Positions 22,669 to 29,959 of a stretch of 34,156 nt of DNA are shown one piece after another; the stretch's first letter is position 1; every line of letters starts with the position of its first letter. The stretch is from NCBI GenBank assembly GCA_036553725.1, contig DATBOO010000139.1, positions 1 through 34,156 on the forward strand, in the 5' to 3' direction. A model generated the notes under the pieces. The model was not told the origin of the DNA and did not search any database. It saw nothing but the letters and a program-made list of their open reading frames with translations. The DNA comes from Bog-756 sp036553725 (lineage in GTDB: Bacteria > Actinomycetota > Acidimicrobiia > Acidimicrobiales > RAAP-2). The position numbers and the translations under genes were made by a program.

Positions 22669-24000
22669 ATGACGCGCAGCTCCGGTGAGGGAACCTCGAC
22701 GACCCGGCGGGCGTCGCGGATGGCCTTGACCATGAGCGGAATGGTGCTGGTAGCCGCACTGGCCGCGTGCTCGTCGACCAACTCGACGACCCCCACCACG
22801 TCGGGCTCGGCCACCGCCTCGAACAAGTCGGCCATCCCGGCGTCGGCCTTCAGCGACCATACCGGCATCACCGCCACGTCGGTGGCCGTCGGGAACGTCT
22901 CGTCGCTGATCGGCGGGCTGTTCAAGGGTGCGACCGTCGGGACCCGGGCCTACGCCGCCTACGCCGACTCGCTGGGAGGGGTGAACGGCCGCCGGATCAC
23001 CGTGGACAGCAGTGACGACAATTACCAGGGTGCACCCAACAAGCAGGCGACCCAGGCCGATATCCAGAAGGACTTCGCCATGGTCGGAGGCTTCTCGTTG
23101 CAGGACAACTTTGGCGGGGCGGTGCTGGCCGCCAATCCCCAGGTGCCCAATGTCACGGTCTCCCTCGACCTGGCCACCGCCGACCTGCCCAACTCGTTCA
23201 GCCCGTCCCCGGCGGCCAACGGATGGCAGCAGGGCCCACTGGCCTACTTCCAGAAGAAGTACCCCGCCCAGATACTCCACACCGGCGCACTCGTCGCCGA
23301 TCCCCCGTCGGCGGTGGCCAAGTGGGTGGCGGAGAAGCAGGCGATGGCCGGGCTCGGGTACAAAGTCGTCTACGACCCGACGTTCGACATCACCACCACC
23401 GACTTCAACCAGTACGTGATCACCATGAAGAACGACGGTGTGAAGATCCTCTTCCTCGAGCAGATGCCCGAGAACTACGCCTCTTCGGTGGTCAGGGCCC
23501 TCAACCAGCAGGACTTCCATCCGGTGCTGGTCCTCGGCGGCTCGACGTACAGCCGGGAGCTGATACCGAACTCCGGGGGTGCCCCGGCCATCGACGGCTC
23601 CTACCTCGAGCAGAACACCTCGCTCTACCTGGGGGAGGATGCGGGCAGCATCCCGGCCGTCGACACATTCCAGACCTGGGTCGAGAATGTGTCCCCCGGG
23701 TTCAAGGCCGACCTGTACACCCTGTTCGGCTGGCTGTCGGCGGAGCTCTTCGCCCAGGCCCTCCAGGCGGCCGGCGCCGATCCGAGCCGGGGCTCGGTCC
23801 TCGAGGCGCTTCGAGGCATCACATCCTTCTCCGGCGGCAACCTGGTCGGGACGGCCAACCCGGCGCAGAAGATCCCGACCACCTGCTACATCATCACCAG
23901 GATCGAAAACGGCACCATCAACCGCCTCGACGACCCGCCGGTGAGCGGACCGACCCACGGCTACCGATGCGACCAGCCCTACTACTACGTCAAGGGGTGA
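22669..24000 (+). CDS. Periplasmic-binding-protein-type lipoprotein (branched-chain amino acid / organic acid type)
   Basis: This 443-residue exported lipoprotein has a lipobox LAAC (Cys34), a Ser/Thr-rich linker and a Type I periplasmic-binding fold (ANPQVPNVTVSLDLATADL, NQYVITMKNDGVKILFLEQMP). It most resembles ABC-transporter substrate-binding subunits for branched-chain amino acids or other organic solutes. No permease or ATPase gene lies nearby, so it is an orphan. It could serve a transporter elsewhere, or act as a sensor for the pathway substrate. The gap 22568-22668 contains a strong GGGGGAG ribosome-binding site just before the ATG. Confidence 0.9.
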   Translation: MTRSSGEGTSTTRRASRMALTMSGMVLVAALAACSSTNSTTPTTSGSATASNKSAIPASAFSDHTGITATSVAVGNVSSLIGGLFKGATVGTRAYAAYADSLGGVNGRRITVDSSDDNYQGAPNKQATQADIQKDFAMVGGFSLQDNFGGAVLAANPQVPNVTVSLDLATADLPNSFSPSPAANGWQQGPLAYFQKKYPAQILHTGALVADPPSAVAKWVAEKQAMAGLGYKVVYDPTFDITTTDFNQYVITMKNDGVKILFLEQMPENYASSVVRALNQQDFHPVLVLGGSTYSRELIPNSGGAPAIDGSYLEQNTSLYLGEDAGSIPAVDTFQTWVENVSPGFKADLYTLFGWLSAELFAQALQAAGADPSRGSVLEALRGITSFSGGNLVGTANPAQKIPTTCYIITRIENGTINRLDDPPVSGPTHGYRCDQPYYYVKG

Positions 24001-24056
24001 GCCCGGCCGATCAAACGGGCGGGCAGGACCCGACGGTGCGGGTGAACTGGGAACTG

Positions 24057-24326
24057 TCAGGCGTCGGAAGCCTGGGCCGCAGCGCGCCTCATCAGCCGGG
24101 CCTTGCGATTGGCGGCCTGGTTCTTGTGGATGACGCCCTTGGCCGCGGCCTTGTCGATCCGCTTGACCGCCAGGCGCAGTGCCTCGTCGCTGTTCTCCGC
24201 ACCCTCGTCGATGGCGTTGACCGCCCGCTTGGTGCGCGTCCTCAGTTCTGACCGCACCGCCTTATTGCGCGCCTGGCGCTTGATCGTCTGGCGATTGCGC
24301 TTGATCTGGCTCTTGATATTTGCCAC
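24057..24326 (-). CDS. rpsT: 30S ribosomal protein S20
   Basis: The 89-residue, very basic protein has the canonical S20 sequence pattern (MANIKSQIKRNRQ start, VIHKNQAANRKARLMRR end). It binds 16S rRNA in the 30S subunit. It is transcribed alone on the minus strand, divergent from lepA. This arrangement is common in actinobacteria. Only 56 bases separate its stop from that of the converging solute-binding-protein gene. Confidence 0.97.
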   Translation of the reverse strand: MANIKSQIKRNRQTIKRQARNKAVRSELRTRTKRAVNAIDEGAENSDEALRLAVKRIDKAAAKGVIHKNQAANRKARLMRRAAAQASDA

Positions 24327-24527
24327 GGCCGGTCCTTCTCGTCCTTGAGATCGTTCGGGGATGTCACGGGCGGGACCTGGCGGCCACCGCCGTCGAAGCG
24401 GAGATCTTCATCCAGGTGCCCCACAGGGCCAACGCCGGAGACAGTGCAGGATAGCAGCCCGGAAGGCCCGGGCACTGCCCGGCCTGCGGGACAGCATCCG
24501 GGTCGGCGTGGGTACGCTGGTCAGCCC
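24327..24527. promoter_or_regulatory. Shared promoter region of rpsT and lepA
   Basis: This 200-base gap lies between divergent rpsT and lepA. A minus-strand TATCCT (24453-24448) could be a -10 for rpsT with a leader of roughly 120 bases. A GC-rich inverted repeat (GGCC, GGG / CCC, GGCC) lies near 24465-24484. No small gene is evident. Promoter positions are tentative. Confidence 0.3.
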
Positions 24528-26315
24528 GTGCTCCCTGTCGAACGTATCCGCAATTTCTCCATCATCAGCCACGTCGACCACGGCAAGTCGACGCTGTCCG
24601 ATCGCATCCTCGAGCTCACCGGGGCCGTGGATCCCCGCCTGATGCGGGAGCAGTACCTCGACTCGATGGACATCGAGCGCGAGCGGGGGATCACCATCAA
24701 GGCGCAGAACGTGCGGGTGTCCTGGAAGGACGACACGCTCCACCTGATCGACACGCCGGGACACGTGGATTTCGGCTACGAGGTCAGCCGGTCACTGGCC
24801 GCCTGCGAAGGGGCGGTGCTTCTGGTCGACGCCTCCCAGGGCATCCAGGCCCAGACCCTGGCCAACTGCTACCAGGCCCTCGAGAACGATCTCGAGATCA
24901 TCGCCGTCCTCAACAAGATCGACCTGCCCGCCGCCGACCCCGAACGCAGCGCCGCCGAGATCGAACAGGTCCTCGGCATCGACCCCTCGGGGATCATGCG
25001 CATCTCGGCCAAGACCGGTGAGGGCGTGCCCGAACTGCTCGATGCCATCGTCGAGCGGATCCCGCACCCGGGCGGCAAGGCGGACGCCCCGCTGCAGGCC
25101 CTGATCTTCGACTCCGCCTATGACCAATACCGAGGCGTGGTGAGCTCGATCCGGGTGATGGAGGGGACGCTGGTCGGGACGGACAAGCTGCGCTTCATGC
25201 AGGCCGCCAGCAACCATGAGGTCGAGGAGATCGGCTTTCGCGCCCCGGCCACCGTGCCGGTGGACGAGCTCGGCCCGGGCGAGGTGGGCTACCTGATCGC
25301 CGGGATCAAGGACGTGGGCGGCGCCCGGTCCGGGGAGACGGTCACCACGGCCAACCGCCCGGCGGCGGCGCCGTTGGCCGGGTATCGCGATCCCAAGCCC
25401 ATGGTGTTCTGCGGCCTCTTCCCCATAGACGGCGACGAACTGCCCGATCTCCGTGACGCCCTGGAGAAGCTCCGCCTCAACGACGCCAGCTTCACCTACG
25501 AACCGGAGTCGTCGCGGGCGTTGGGGTTCGGGTTCCGCTGTGGATTCCTCGGCCTGTTGCACATGGAGATCGTGCGCGAGCGTCTCGAGCGCGAGTTCGA
25601 CCTGTCGCTCATCGCCACCGCGCCGTCGGTGGCCTACCGGGCCTTCCTGAACGACGGGAGCCAGGTGGACGTGGACAATCCGAGCGGGCTTCCCGAACCC
25701 ACCCATCTCGATCATGTCGACGAGCCGATGCTGAAGGCGACCATCCTCACTCCGGCGGAGTACACGGGCACGGTGATGGACCTCTGCCAGGGGCGTCGGG
25801 CCGAGATGGTCAAGATGGAGTACCTGTCGCCCGAGCGGGTGGAGTTCGTCTACGGGATCCCGCTGGCCGAGGTGGTGGTCAACTTCTTCGATCAGTTGAA
25901 GAGCCGGACCAAGGGGTACGCCAGCCTCGACTACGAGCCCGATGGGTACGCCACCGCCGACCTGGTCAAGGTCGACGTCCTGATCAACCACACCCCCGTC
26001 GATGCCTTCTCCACCATCGTGCACCGGTCAGTGGCCGAGTCCTACGGCCGCCGGATGACCGAGAAGCTGCGCGAGCTGATCCCCCGGCAGATGTTCGACG
26101 TCCCCATCCAGGCCGCCATCGGGGGTCGGGTCCTGGCCCGTGAGACGGTCAAGGCCCGTCGCAAGGACGTGCTGGCCAAGTGTTATGGCGGTGACATCAC
26201 CCGCAAGCGGAAGCTCCTCGAGAAGCAGAAAGAGGGCAAGAAGAAGATGAAGAACATTGGTCGGGTCGAAGTGCCGCAGGAGGCGTTCGTCTCCGCCCTC
26301 AAGCTGGACGACTGA
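24528..26315 (+). CDS. lepA: Elongation factor 4 (LepA), ribosome back-translocating GTPase
   Basis: The 595-residue GTPase starts at GTG 24528. It has G1 SHVDHGKST, the switch-region RERGITIK, G3 DTPGHVDF, G4 NKIDLP and G5 SAKTGEG. EF-G-like domains follow, with the LepA-specific C-terminal domain ending in KMKNIGRVEVPQEAFVSALK. LepA acts on the ribosome in translation quality control or assembly. The upstream extension of the frame lacks family similarity. Its stop is only 6 bases before the next gene. Confidence 0.97.
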   Translation: MLPVERIRNFSIISHVDHGKSTLSDRILELTGAVDPRLMREQYLDSMDIERERGITIKAQNVRVSWKDDTLHLIDTPGHVDFGYEVSRSLAACEGAVLLVDASQGIQAQTLANCYQALENDLEIIAVLNKIDLPAADPERSAAEIEQVLGIDPSGIMRISAKTGEGVPELLDAIVERIPHPGGKADAPLQALIFDSAYDQYRGVVSSIRVMEGTLVGTDKLRFMQAASNHEVEEIGFRAPATVPVDELGPGEVGYLIAGIKDVGGARSGETVTTANRPAAAPLAGYRDPKPMVFCGLFPIDGDELPDLRDALEKLRLNDASFTYEPESSRALGFGFRCGFLGLLHMEIVRERLEREFDLSLIATAPSVAYRAFLNDGSQVDVDNPSGLPEPTHLDHVDEPMLKATILTPAEYTGTVMDLCQGRRAEMVKMEYLSPERVEFVYGIPLAEVVVNFFDQLKSRTKGYASLDYEPDGYATADLVKVDVLINHTPVDAFSTIVHRSVAESYGRRMTEKLRELIPRQMFDVPIQAAIGGRVLARETVKARRKDVLAKCYGGDITRKRKLLEKQKEGKKKMKNIGRVEVPQEAFVSALKLDD

Positions 26316-26321
26316 CTCTGG

Positions 26322-27098
26322 ATGGCCCGCGTCGTCGACCCCGCCCGCCCTTCGGTGGGACAGTCCGCGCCGAGGGCGGTGGCGTCCGGCTCCGCGTTGC
26401 CAGGGACCGCCATCCAGGGGCCGGAACGGCCCGGGCGGAGACGCCGGCACGAGGAAGCGATGGCGGAGCTGGCCGTCGGCTCTGCCCTGGTGCTGGCCGC
26501 GGCCCTCGGCGGTCTGTACTTCGCCATCCGTCCGGGCCCGGCGTCGGTTGACGGGTGGTTGCTGGACCTGGTGGGGCCCAGCCGCGGGCTGGCGTTCACC
26601 CACGTCTCTTCGCTGACCTATCCCGCCGCCATCGTGATCGGGGCCGCCATCGCTGCCGGCATCTGCCTCCCTCGGGACCGGCCCCGTGCCCTGGCATGCC
26701 TGATCGCCCCGCCACTGGCACTCCTCGCTTGCGAACTGGTGGCCAAACCGCTGGTGGGCCGGATGCTCGGGGGAGTGCTGTCCTACCCGTCGGGCTCGAC
26801 GGCGGGAGCGGCCGCGCTGGCCGCGGCGGCGGTGCTGGCGACCCCGGCCCGCTGGCGCCTGTGGATCGCCGGACCGGCGTCGGCCTACGCGCTGTGGGTG
26901 GCCCTGGCCGTGGTCGCCCTCCGGTGGCATTATCCGACCGACGCCCTGGCCGGGTTGGCGTTCGGTGCCGGCGTGGTCCTGGTGATCGACGGGGCCGCCT
27001 TCCGGATCGCCCGCAGTGTGGAGCGGAGGCGGGACCCGGACCGGCCCCGAGTCGGGAACGCGGCCCCGGACGGCACCCCTGTGCCGCCGCTCCGATAG
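26322..27098 (+). CDS. PAP2-superfamily-like membrane protein with degenerate active site
   Basis: This 258-residue integral membrane protein has about five hydrophobic segments after an Arg-rich N-terminus. It resembles PAP2 lipid-phosphate phosphatases, which have three motifs. Motif 1 is reduced to Lys142 and Arg147 (KPLVGR). Motif 2 is PSGST, with Ser159 in place of the catalytic PSGH His. Motif 3 keeps His203 and Asp207 (RWHYPTDAL) but lacks the Arg six residues before the His. The enzyme is therefore probably inactive or works differently. It starts 6 bases after lepA, so it is probably cotranscribed. The ATG at 26460 (MAELAVGSA) may be the true start. Confidence 0.8.
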   Translation: MARVVDPARPSVGQSAPRAVASGSALPGTAIQGPERPGRRRRHEEAMAELAVGSALVLAAALGGLYFAIRPGPASVDGWLLDLVGPSRGLAFTHVSSLTYPAAIVIGAAIAAGICLPRDRPRALACLIAPPLALLACELVAKPLVGRMLGGVLSYPSGSTAGAAALAAAAVLATPARWRLWIAGPASAYALWVALAVVALRWHYPTDALAGLAFGAGVVLVIDGAAFRIARSVERRRDPDRPRVGNAAPDGTPVPPLR

Positions 27099-27120
27099 CG
27101 GAGTCCCGCCAACCGGGGGC

Positions 27121-27606
27121 TCAGGAGGGCGGCGTCGGGGCCTCCGGATCGCCCCCGTCCGACGATCGGCGGATGATGGCCACGGTGCCAGCCGGGCTGT
27201 CGGGGTCGAACCTGAGTTCGATGGGGCCGTCGGATCCGTCGGGCTCGTCGGAGGCCACGATGACGAAGGCCGGCTGCTTCTTCGGGGTCTCCAGCGCCTG
27301 CTGGAGACCGATGGCGATGCCGGTCAGCACCGCGCCGGTGGCCGAGCGCTTCATCCAGTGGTTGAAGCGGAGGGGGTCTTTGCCGTCGGGGTGCTCCGCA
27401 CCGGCTTCGCTACTCTCATCGGCACCGGCCTGGCCACCGGCCTGATCGGCATCGCCACCGGTGGCGGCTTCGTCGGGGGCCGGGGCCCGGACGCCGTGGC
27501 CTGCGCCGCCCGCCGGATCCGCCTCCCCGGCGGGACCGGGGTCGGTCCCGTGGTCGTTCCCCTGCTCGGCCGGATCCGGCCCCGGGTTGGCATCCACGAC
27601 TTCCAC
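27121..27606 (-). CDS. Hypothetical protein, likely C-terminal part of a frameshifted gene
   Basis: From GTG 27606 this frame gives 161 residues. A long low-complexity Gly/Ala/Asp/Pro region is followed by a short amphipathic stretch (PLRFNHWMKRSATGAV) and a C-terminal domain rich in hydrophobic and acidic residues (QQALETPKKQPAFVIVASDE, then PIELRFDPDSPAGTVAIIRR). I recognise no family. It converges on the PAP2-like gene, with 22 bases between stops. The real gene probably began farther upstream, at ATG 27838, and was broken by the 28-bp duplication (see pseudogene entry). Whether the remaining part is still translated is unclear. Confidence 0.6.
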   Translation of the reverse strand: MEVVDANPGPDPAEQGNDHGTDPGPAGEADPAGGAGHGVRAPAPDEAATGGDADQAGGQAGADESSEAGAEHPDGKDPLRFNHWMKRSATGAVLTGIAIGLQQALETPKKQPAFVIVASDEPDGSDGPIELRFDPDSPAGTVAIIRRSSDGGDPEAPTPPS

Positions 27607-27838
27607 GGTACCGTGCGTCCTGAACGTTCGATCCGAGGCGCACCTCACTTCGGGCCAGCCGGCGGCACACGGCCACTTCGGGCCAGCCGGCGGCACACGC
27701 CCCGCCAAGGCTCACGGTGGCTCCCGCCGTCCACGTGCTGCTCAGGTGGACGATGACGCCTGGCCCGGTGATCCACCCGGCGCACGCGCCCATGTGATCG
27801 GGGTGTCCGCCCCACTGAAGCAGCCCCGCAGAAGTCAT
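27607..27838 (-). pseudogene. Displaced 5' part of the broken hypothetical gene
   Basis: On the minus strand an ATG at 27838 opens a GC3-rich frame (MTSAGLLQWGGHPDH, then VIVHLSSTWTAGATVSLGG, then GGACAAGWPEV). It goes out of frame at the tandem duplication. If one 28-base unit is removed, the 718 bases from 27838 to 27121 become 690, an exact multiple of three. The frame then runs straight from CAAGWPEV into RCASDRTFRTHGTVEV of the downstream part. Several Cys residues in similar contexts (GACAGW, GACAAGW) hint at a small Cys-rich domain. I read this as a frameshift, real or from assembly. Confidence 0.5.
27646..27699. repeat. 26-bp direct repeat (28-bp period)
   Basis: The same 26 bases, starting CACTTCGGGCC and ending GGCACACG, occur at 27646-27671 and 27674-27699 with two bases between. 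Both copies are identical, which indicates a recent duplication. A 28-base unit is not a multiple of three, so it shifts any reading frame across it. Confidence 0.92.
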
Positions 27839-27884
27839 GGCAGGCCCGCACGCCGCCAGCGAGCGGATCGACGCCACCTCGCCT

Positions 27885-27928
27885 GAGTGCGACAAGGCCC
27901 CCACCGAAGCGGGGGCCTCCTCGCACTC
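27885..27928. terminator. Two-part GC-rich hairpin between divergent genes
   Basis: An outer 8-bp stem (GAGTGCGA with TCGCACTC) and an inner 8-bp stem (AGGCCCCC with GGGGGCCT) are separated by a small internal loop and capped by an 8-base loop. No T-run follows on either strand. It lies in the gap before the DtxR-like gene, where a terminator for neither flanking gene is expected. It may end an unseen transcript or act in a leader. I see no other gene in 27839-28077. Confidence 0.5.
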
Positions 27929-28077
27929 AACGACTACAAGGCGTCCGTCAATGCCGATCGTATCCGAGCCGGGCCCCGGGGGTTGGGCCCGGGTGCCCGG
28001 AGCCCCGACCAGGCACGCCGTCCGATCGGCCAGCCATCGGCGAACCGGCGGGCGCATGGGCATCGTAGGATCGGCGT

Positions 28078-28737
28078 GTGCTTGACCGTTTCCATCCGCC
28101 GGTCGAGGAGTACCTCGAGACCATCTTCGCACTGGAGGAAGAGGGAATCCCGGTCATCCAGGCCCGACTGGCCGAGCGGCTGGACAAGGCGGCCCCGTCC
28201 GTCTCCGAAATGCTGGACCGCCTCGAGGCCGATGATCTCATTGTGCGCACGTCACGGCAGATCGCCATGACCTCGACCGGTGCCGCCCTGGCCCGGGGCG
28301 TGGTGCGCAAGCACCGCCTGGCCGAACGCCTGCTGGTGGACATCATCGGGCTCGACTGGGACAAGGCGCACATCGAGGCCGGCCGATGGGAGCACGTGAT
28401 CTCCGACGACGTCGAGGAGCGGCTGGTGGTCCTGCTGGGCAATCCGACCACCTGCCCACACGGCAACCCGATCCCCGGCGTCGGACCGGCAGGCCCCGAG
28501 CAGCGCCGGCTGGCCGAGGCCCAACCCGGAGACCGGGTCCGTCTCGAGCGCATCACCGAGAGCGTCGAGCACGACGCGGCCTCGCTCACCTACCTCGGGG
28601 ATCATGGATTGACGCCTGGGACCACCGCTCTGGTCCAGGCCAGGGCACCGGACGGCACATTGACCCTGCTGGTCGGCGACGCCACGATCGCCCTCGGACC
28701 GGCGATGACCAAGCGGATGTTCATCGCCACCGGCTGA
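28078..28737 (+). CDS. DtxR/IdeR/MntR-family metal-dependent regulator
   Basis: The 219-residue regulator has the DtxR layout. A winged helix-turn-helix (about residues 5-60, VIQARLAERLDKAAPSVSEM) comes first, then a metal-binding and dimerisation domain (RKHRLAERLLVDIIGLD, then EAGRWEHVISDDVEERL) with GNPTTCPHGNPIPG. A C-terminal FeoA/SH3-like domain ends it. The ancillary site (His79, Glu83, His98) and Glu105/His106 are kept, but the primary-site Cys102 is Gly and Met10 is replaced by Glu. It probably senses Mn2+ or Fe2+ with altered preference. The GTG start at 28078 is supported by alignment of the N-terminus. No metal-transport gene is in the window. Confidence 0.9.
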   Translation: MLDRFHPPVEEYLETIFALEEEGIPVIQARLAERLDKAAPSVSEMLDRLEADDLIVRTSRQIAMTSTGAALARGVVRKHRLAERLLVDIIGLDWDKAHIEAGRWEHVISDDVEERLVVLLGNPTTCPHGNPIPGVGPAGPEQRRLAEAQPGDRVRLERITESVEHDAASLTYLGDHGLTPGTTALVQARAPDGTLTLLVGDATIALGPAMTKRMFIATG

Positions 28738-28770
28738 GCGACGCCCGGCCATGACAGCCCGGTGCGGTTC

Positions 28771-28793
28771 AGCACTCACTAGAGTGGAGTGCC
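28771..28793. promoter_or_regulatory. CIRCE operator (HrcA binding site)
   Basis: AGCACTC, nine bases, then GAGTGCC match the CIRCE inverted repeat TTAGCACTC-N9-GAGTGCTAA, with its outer bases degraded. It lies about 70 bases before the hrcA start. HrcA should bind here and repress its own operon (hrcA-dnaJ) until heat shock. Confidence 0.88.
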
Positions 28794-28860
28794 AACACGG
28801 ATCGCACCTCCACCCGTTGCTTCGGGTCGGGGCAGGTTCGATTCCCACTGCGAGACTCCG

Positions 28861-29940
28861 ATGCCGACCACTGACGACAGCCGAATCGACGACAGACGGA
28901 TGGACGCCGCCGGACCGGACGGCGGAGGGCTGGACGCCCGCAAAGCGGCCATCCTCAATGCGGTGGTCTCCGAGTACATCGCGTCGGCCCAGCCGATCGG
29001 ATCCCAACACGTGGTCGACGCCCCCGGGGTGAGCGTTTCGTCGGCCACCGTCCGCTCGGACATGGCGGCGCTCGAACGCGACGGCTACCTCGACCAGCCG
29101 CACACCAGCGCGGGACGGATCCCCACCGACAAGGGCTACCGCTTCTTCGTGGACCACCTGGCCCGGCCCGGGTCCCTGGACGCTCTGGGACGTCAGCAGG
29201 TCCGCCAGTTCTTCGACCACGCCCATGGAGAGATCGAGCAGATGCTCGAGCGGACGTCAGGGCTCCTGGCCGACCTCACCGATTGCACGGCCATGGTGGT
29301 CGGACCGTCCCACGACTCGGCGGTGATCCGGTCGGTCCAGTTGGTGGCCCTGGGCCCCCGGCTCGCCCTTCTGGTGGTGGTACTGGCCGACGGCGCCGTT
29401 CAGAAGCAGTCGATCGAATTCGCCGACGAGGTCGACGAAGCCCGGCTGGCCGAGGCCGGCGCCCGACTCGCCGCCCACGTCCTCGGCGCTCCCCTAACCC
29501 GGGTGCGCTCGAAGGTGGCCGCCACCGGTGACCGGTCGACCGACGCGGTGATCAGTGCCGGCGTCCGGGCGCTCCGGTCACTCGGGTCCGCGGATGCGGG
29601 GGACCAGCTCTTCGTCGGCGGCTCCTCGCGGATGGCCGCCGCCTTCGACGCCGTGGACACCGTGCGGTCGGTGCTGACCATCCTCGAGCAGCAACTGGTG
29701 GTGGTCACCCTGCTCCGGGACATACTCGACACCGGGTTGTCGGTGGCCATCGGCTCCGAGCACGGGGTGGAACCGCTGGCCTCCTGTGCCATCGTCGTCA
29801 TGCCGGTGTCGGTCGGAGGGGAGGAGGCCGGAACCATCGGGTTGCTGGGCCCCACCCGCATGAACTACCCCCTGGCCCTGGCGGCCGCCCGTGTGGTGGG
29901 GGACCGCCTGGGCGAGCGGTTGAGCGAGGCGGGCCGATGA
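28861..29940 (+). CDS. hrcA: Heat-inducible transcription repressor HrcA
   Basis: The 359-residue protein has the HrcA winged helix (DARKAAILNAVVSEYIASAQ, then GVSVSSATVRSDMAALERDG and HTSAGRIPTDKGYRFFVD) followed by a GAF-like domain and the C-terminal NYPLALAAARVVGDRLGERL. It represses CIRCE-controlled heat-shock genes with the help of GroEL. The ATG at 28861 is preferred over a GTG at 28789, which lies inside the CIRCE box. The unusually long N-terminal tail (about 23 residues) is acidic and low-complexity. dnaJ starts 19 bases after its stop. Confidence 0.96.
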   Translation: MPTTDDSRIDDRRMDAAGPDGGGLDARKAAILNAVVSEYIASAQPIGSQHVVDAPGVSVSSATVRSDMAALERDGYLDQPHTSAGRIPTDKGYRFFVDHLARPGSLDALGRQQVRQFFDHAHGEIEQMLERTSGLLADLTDCTAMVVGPSHDSAVIRSVQLVALGPRLALLVVVLADGAVQKQSIEFADEVDEARLAEAGARLAAHVLGAPLTRVRSKVAATGDRSTDAVISAGVRALRSLGSADAGDQLFVGGSSRMAAAFDAVDTVRSVLTILEQQLVVVTLLRDILDTGLSVAIGSEHGVEPLASCAIVVMPVSVGGEEAGTIGLLGPTRMNYPLALAAARVVGDRLGERLSEAGR

Positions 29941-29959
29941 GCGACCGGAGGCAGGGCTC

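Noticed and set aside
12468..24000. The two central operons as a horizontally acquired island
   Set aside because: Base composition, codon use and overlap style match the flanks, and no mobility genes or boundary repeats are seen.
24028..24043. ACCCG-CGGGT hairpin between the solute-binding-protein gene and rpsT
   Set aside because: Only 5 bp and no T-run; too weak to call a terminator.
28828..28860. GGTTCGATTCC, similar to a tRNA T-loop, ahead of hrcA
   Set aside because: The bases around it do not form a T-stem (GCAGG with CCCAC mismatches) and no D-arm, anticodon arm or acceptor stem can be built.
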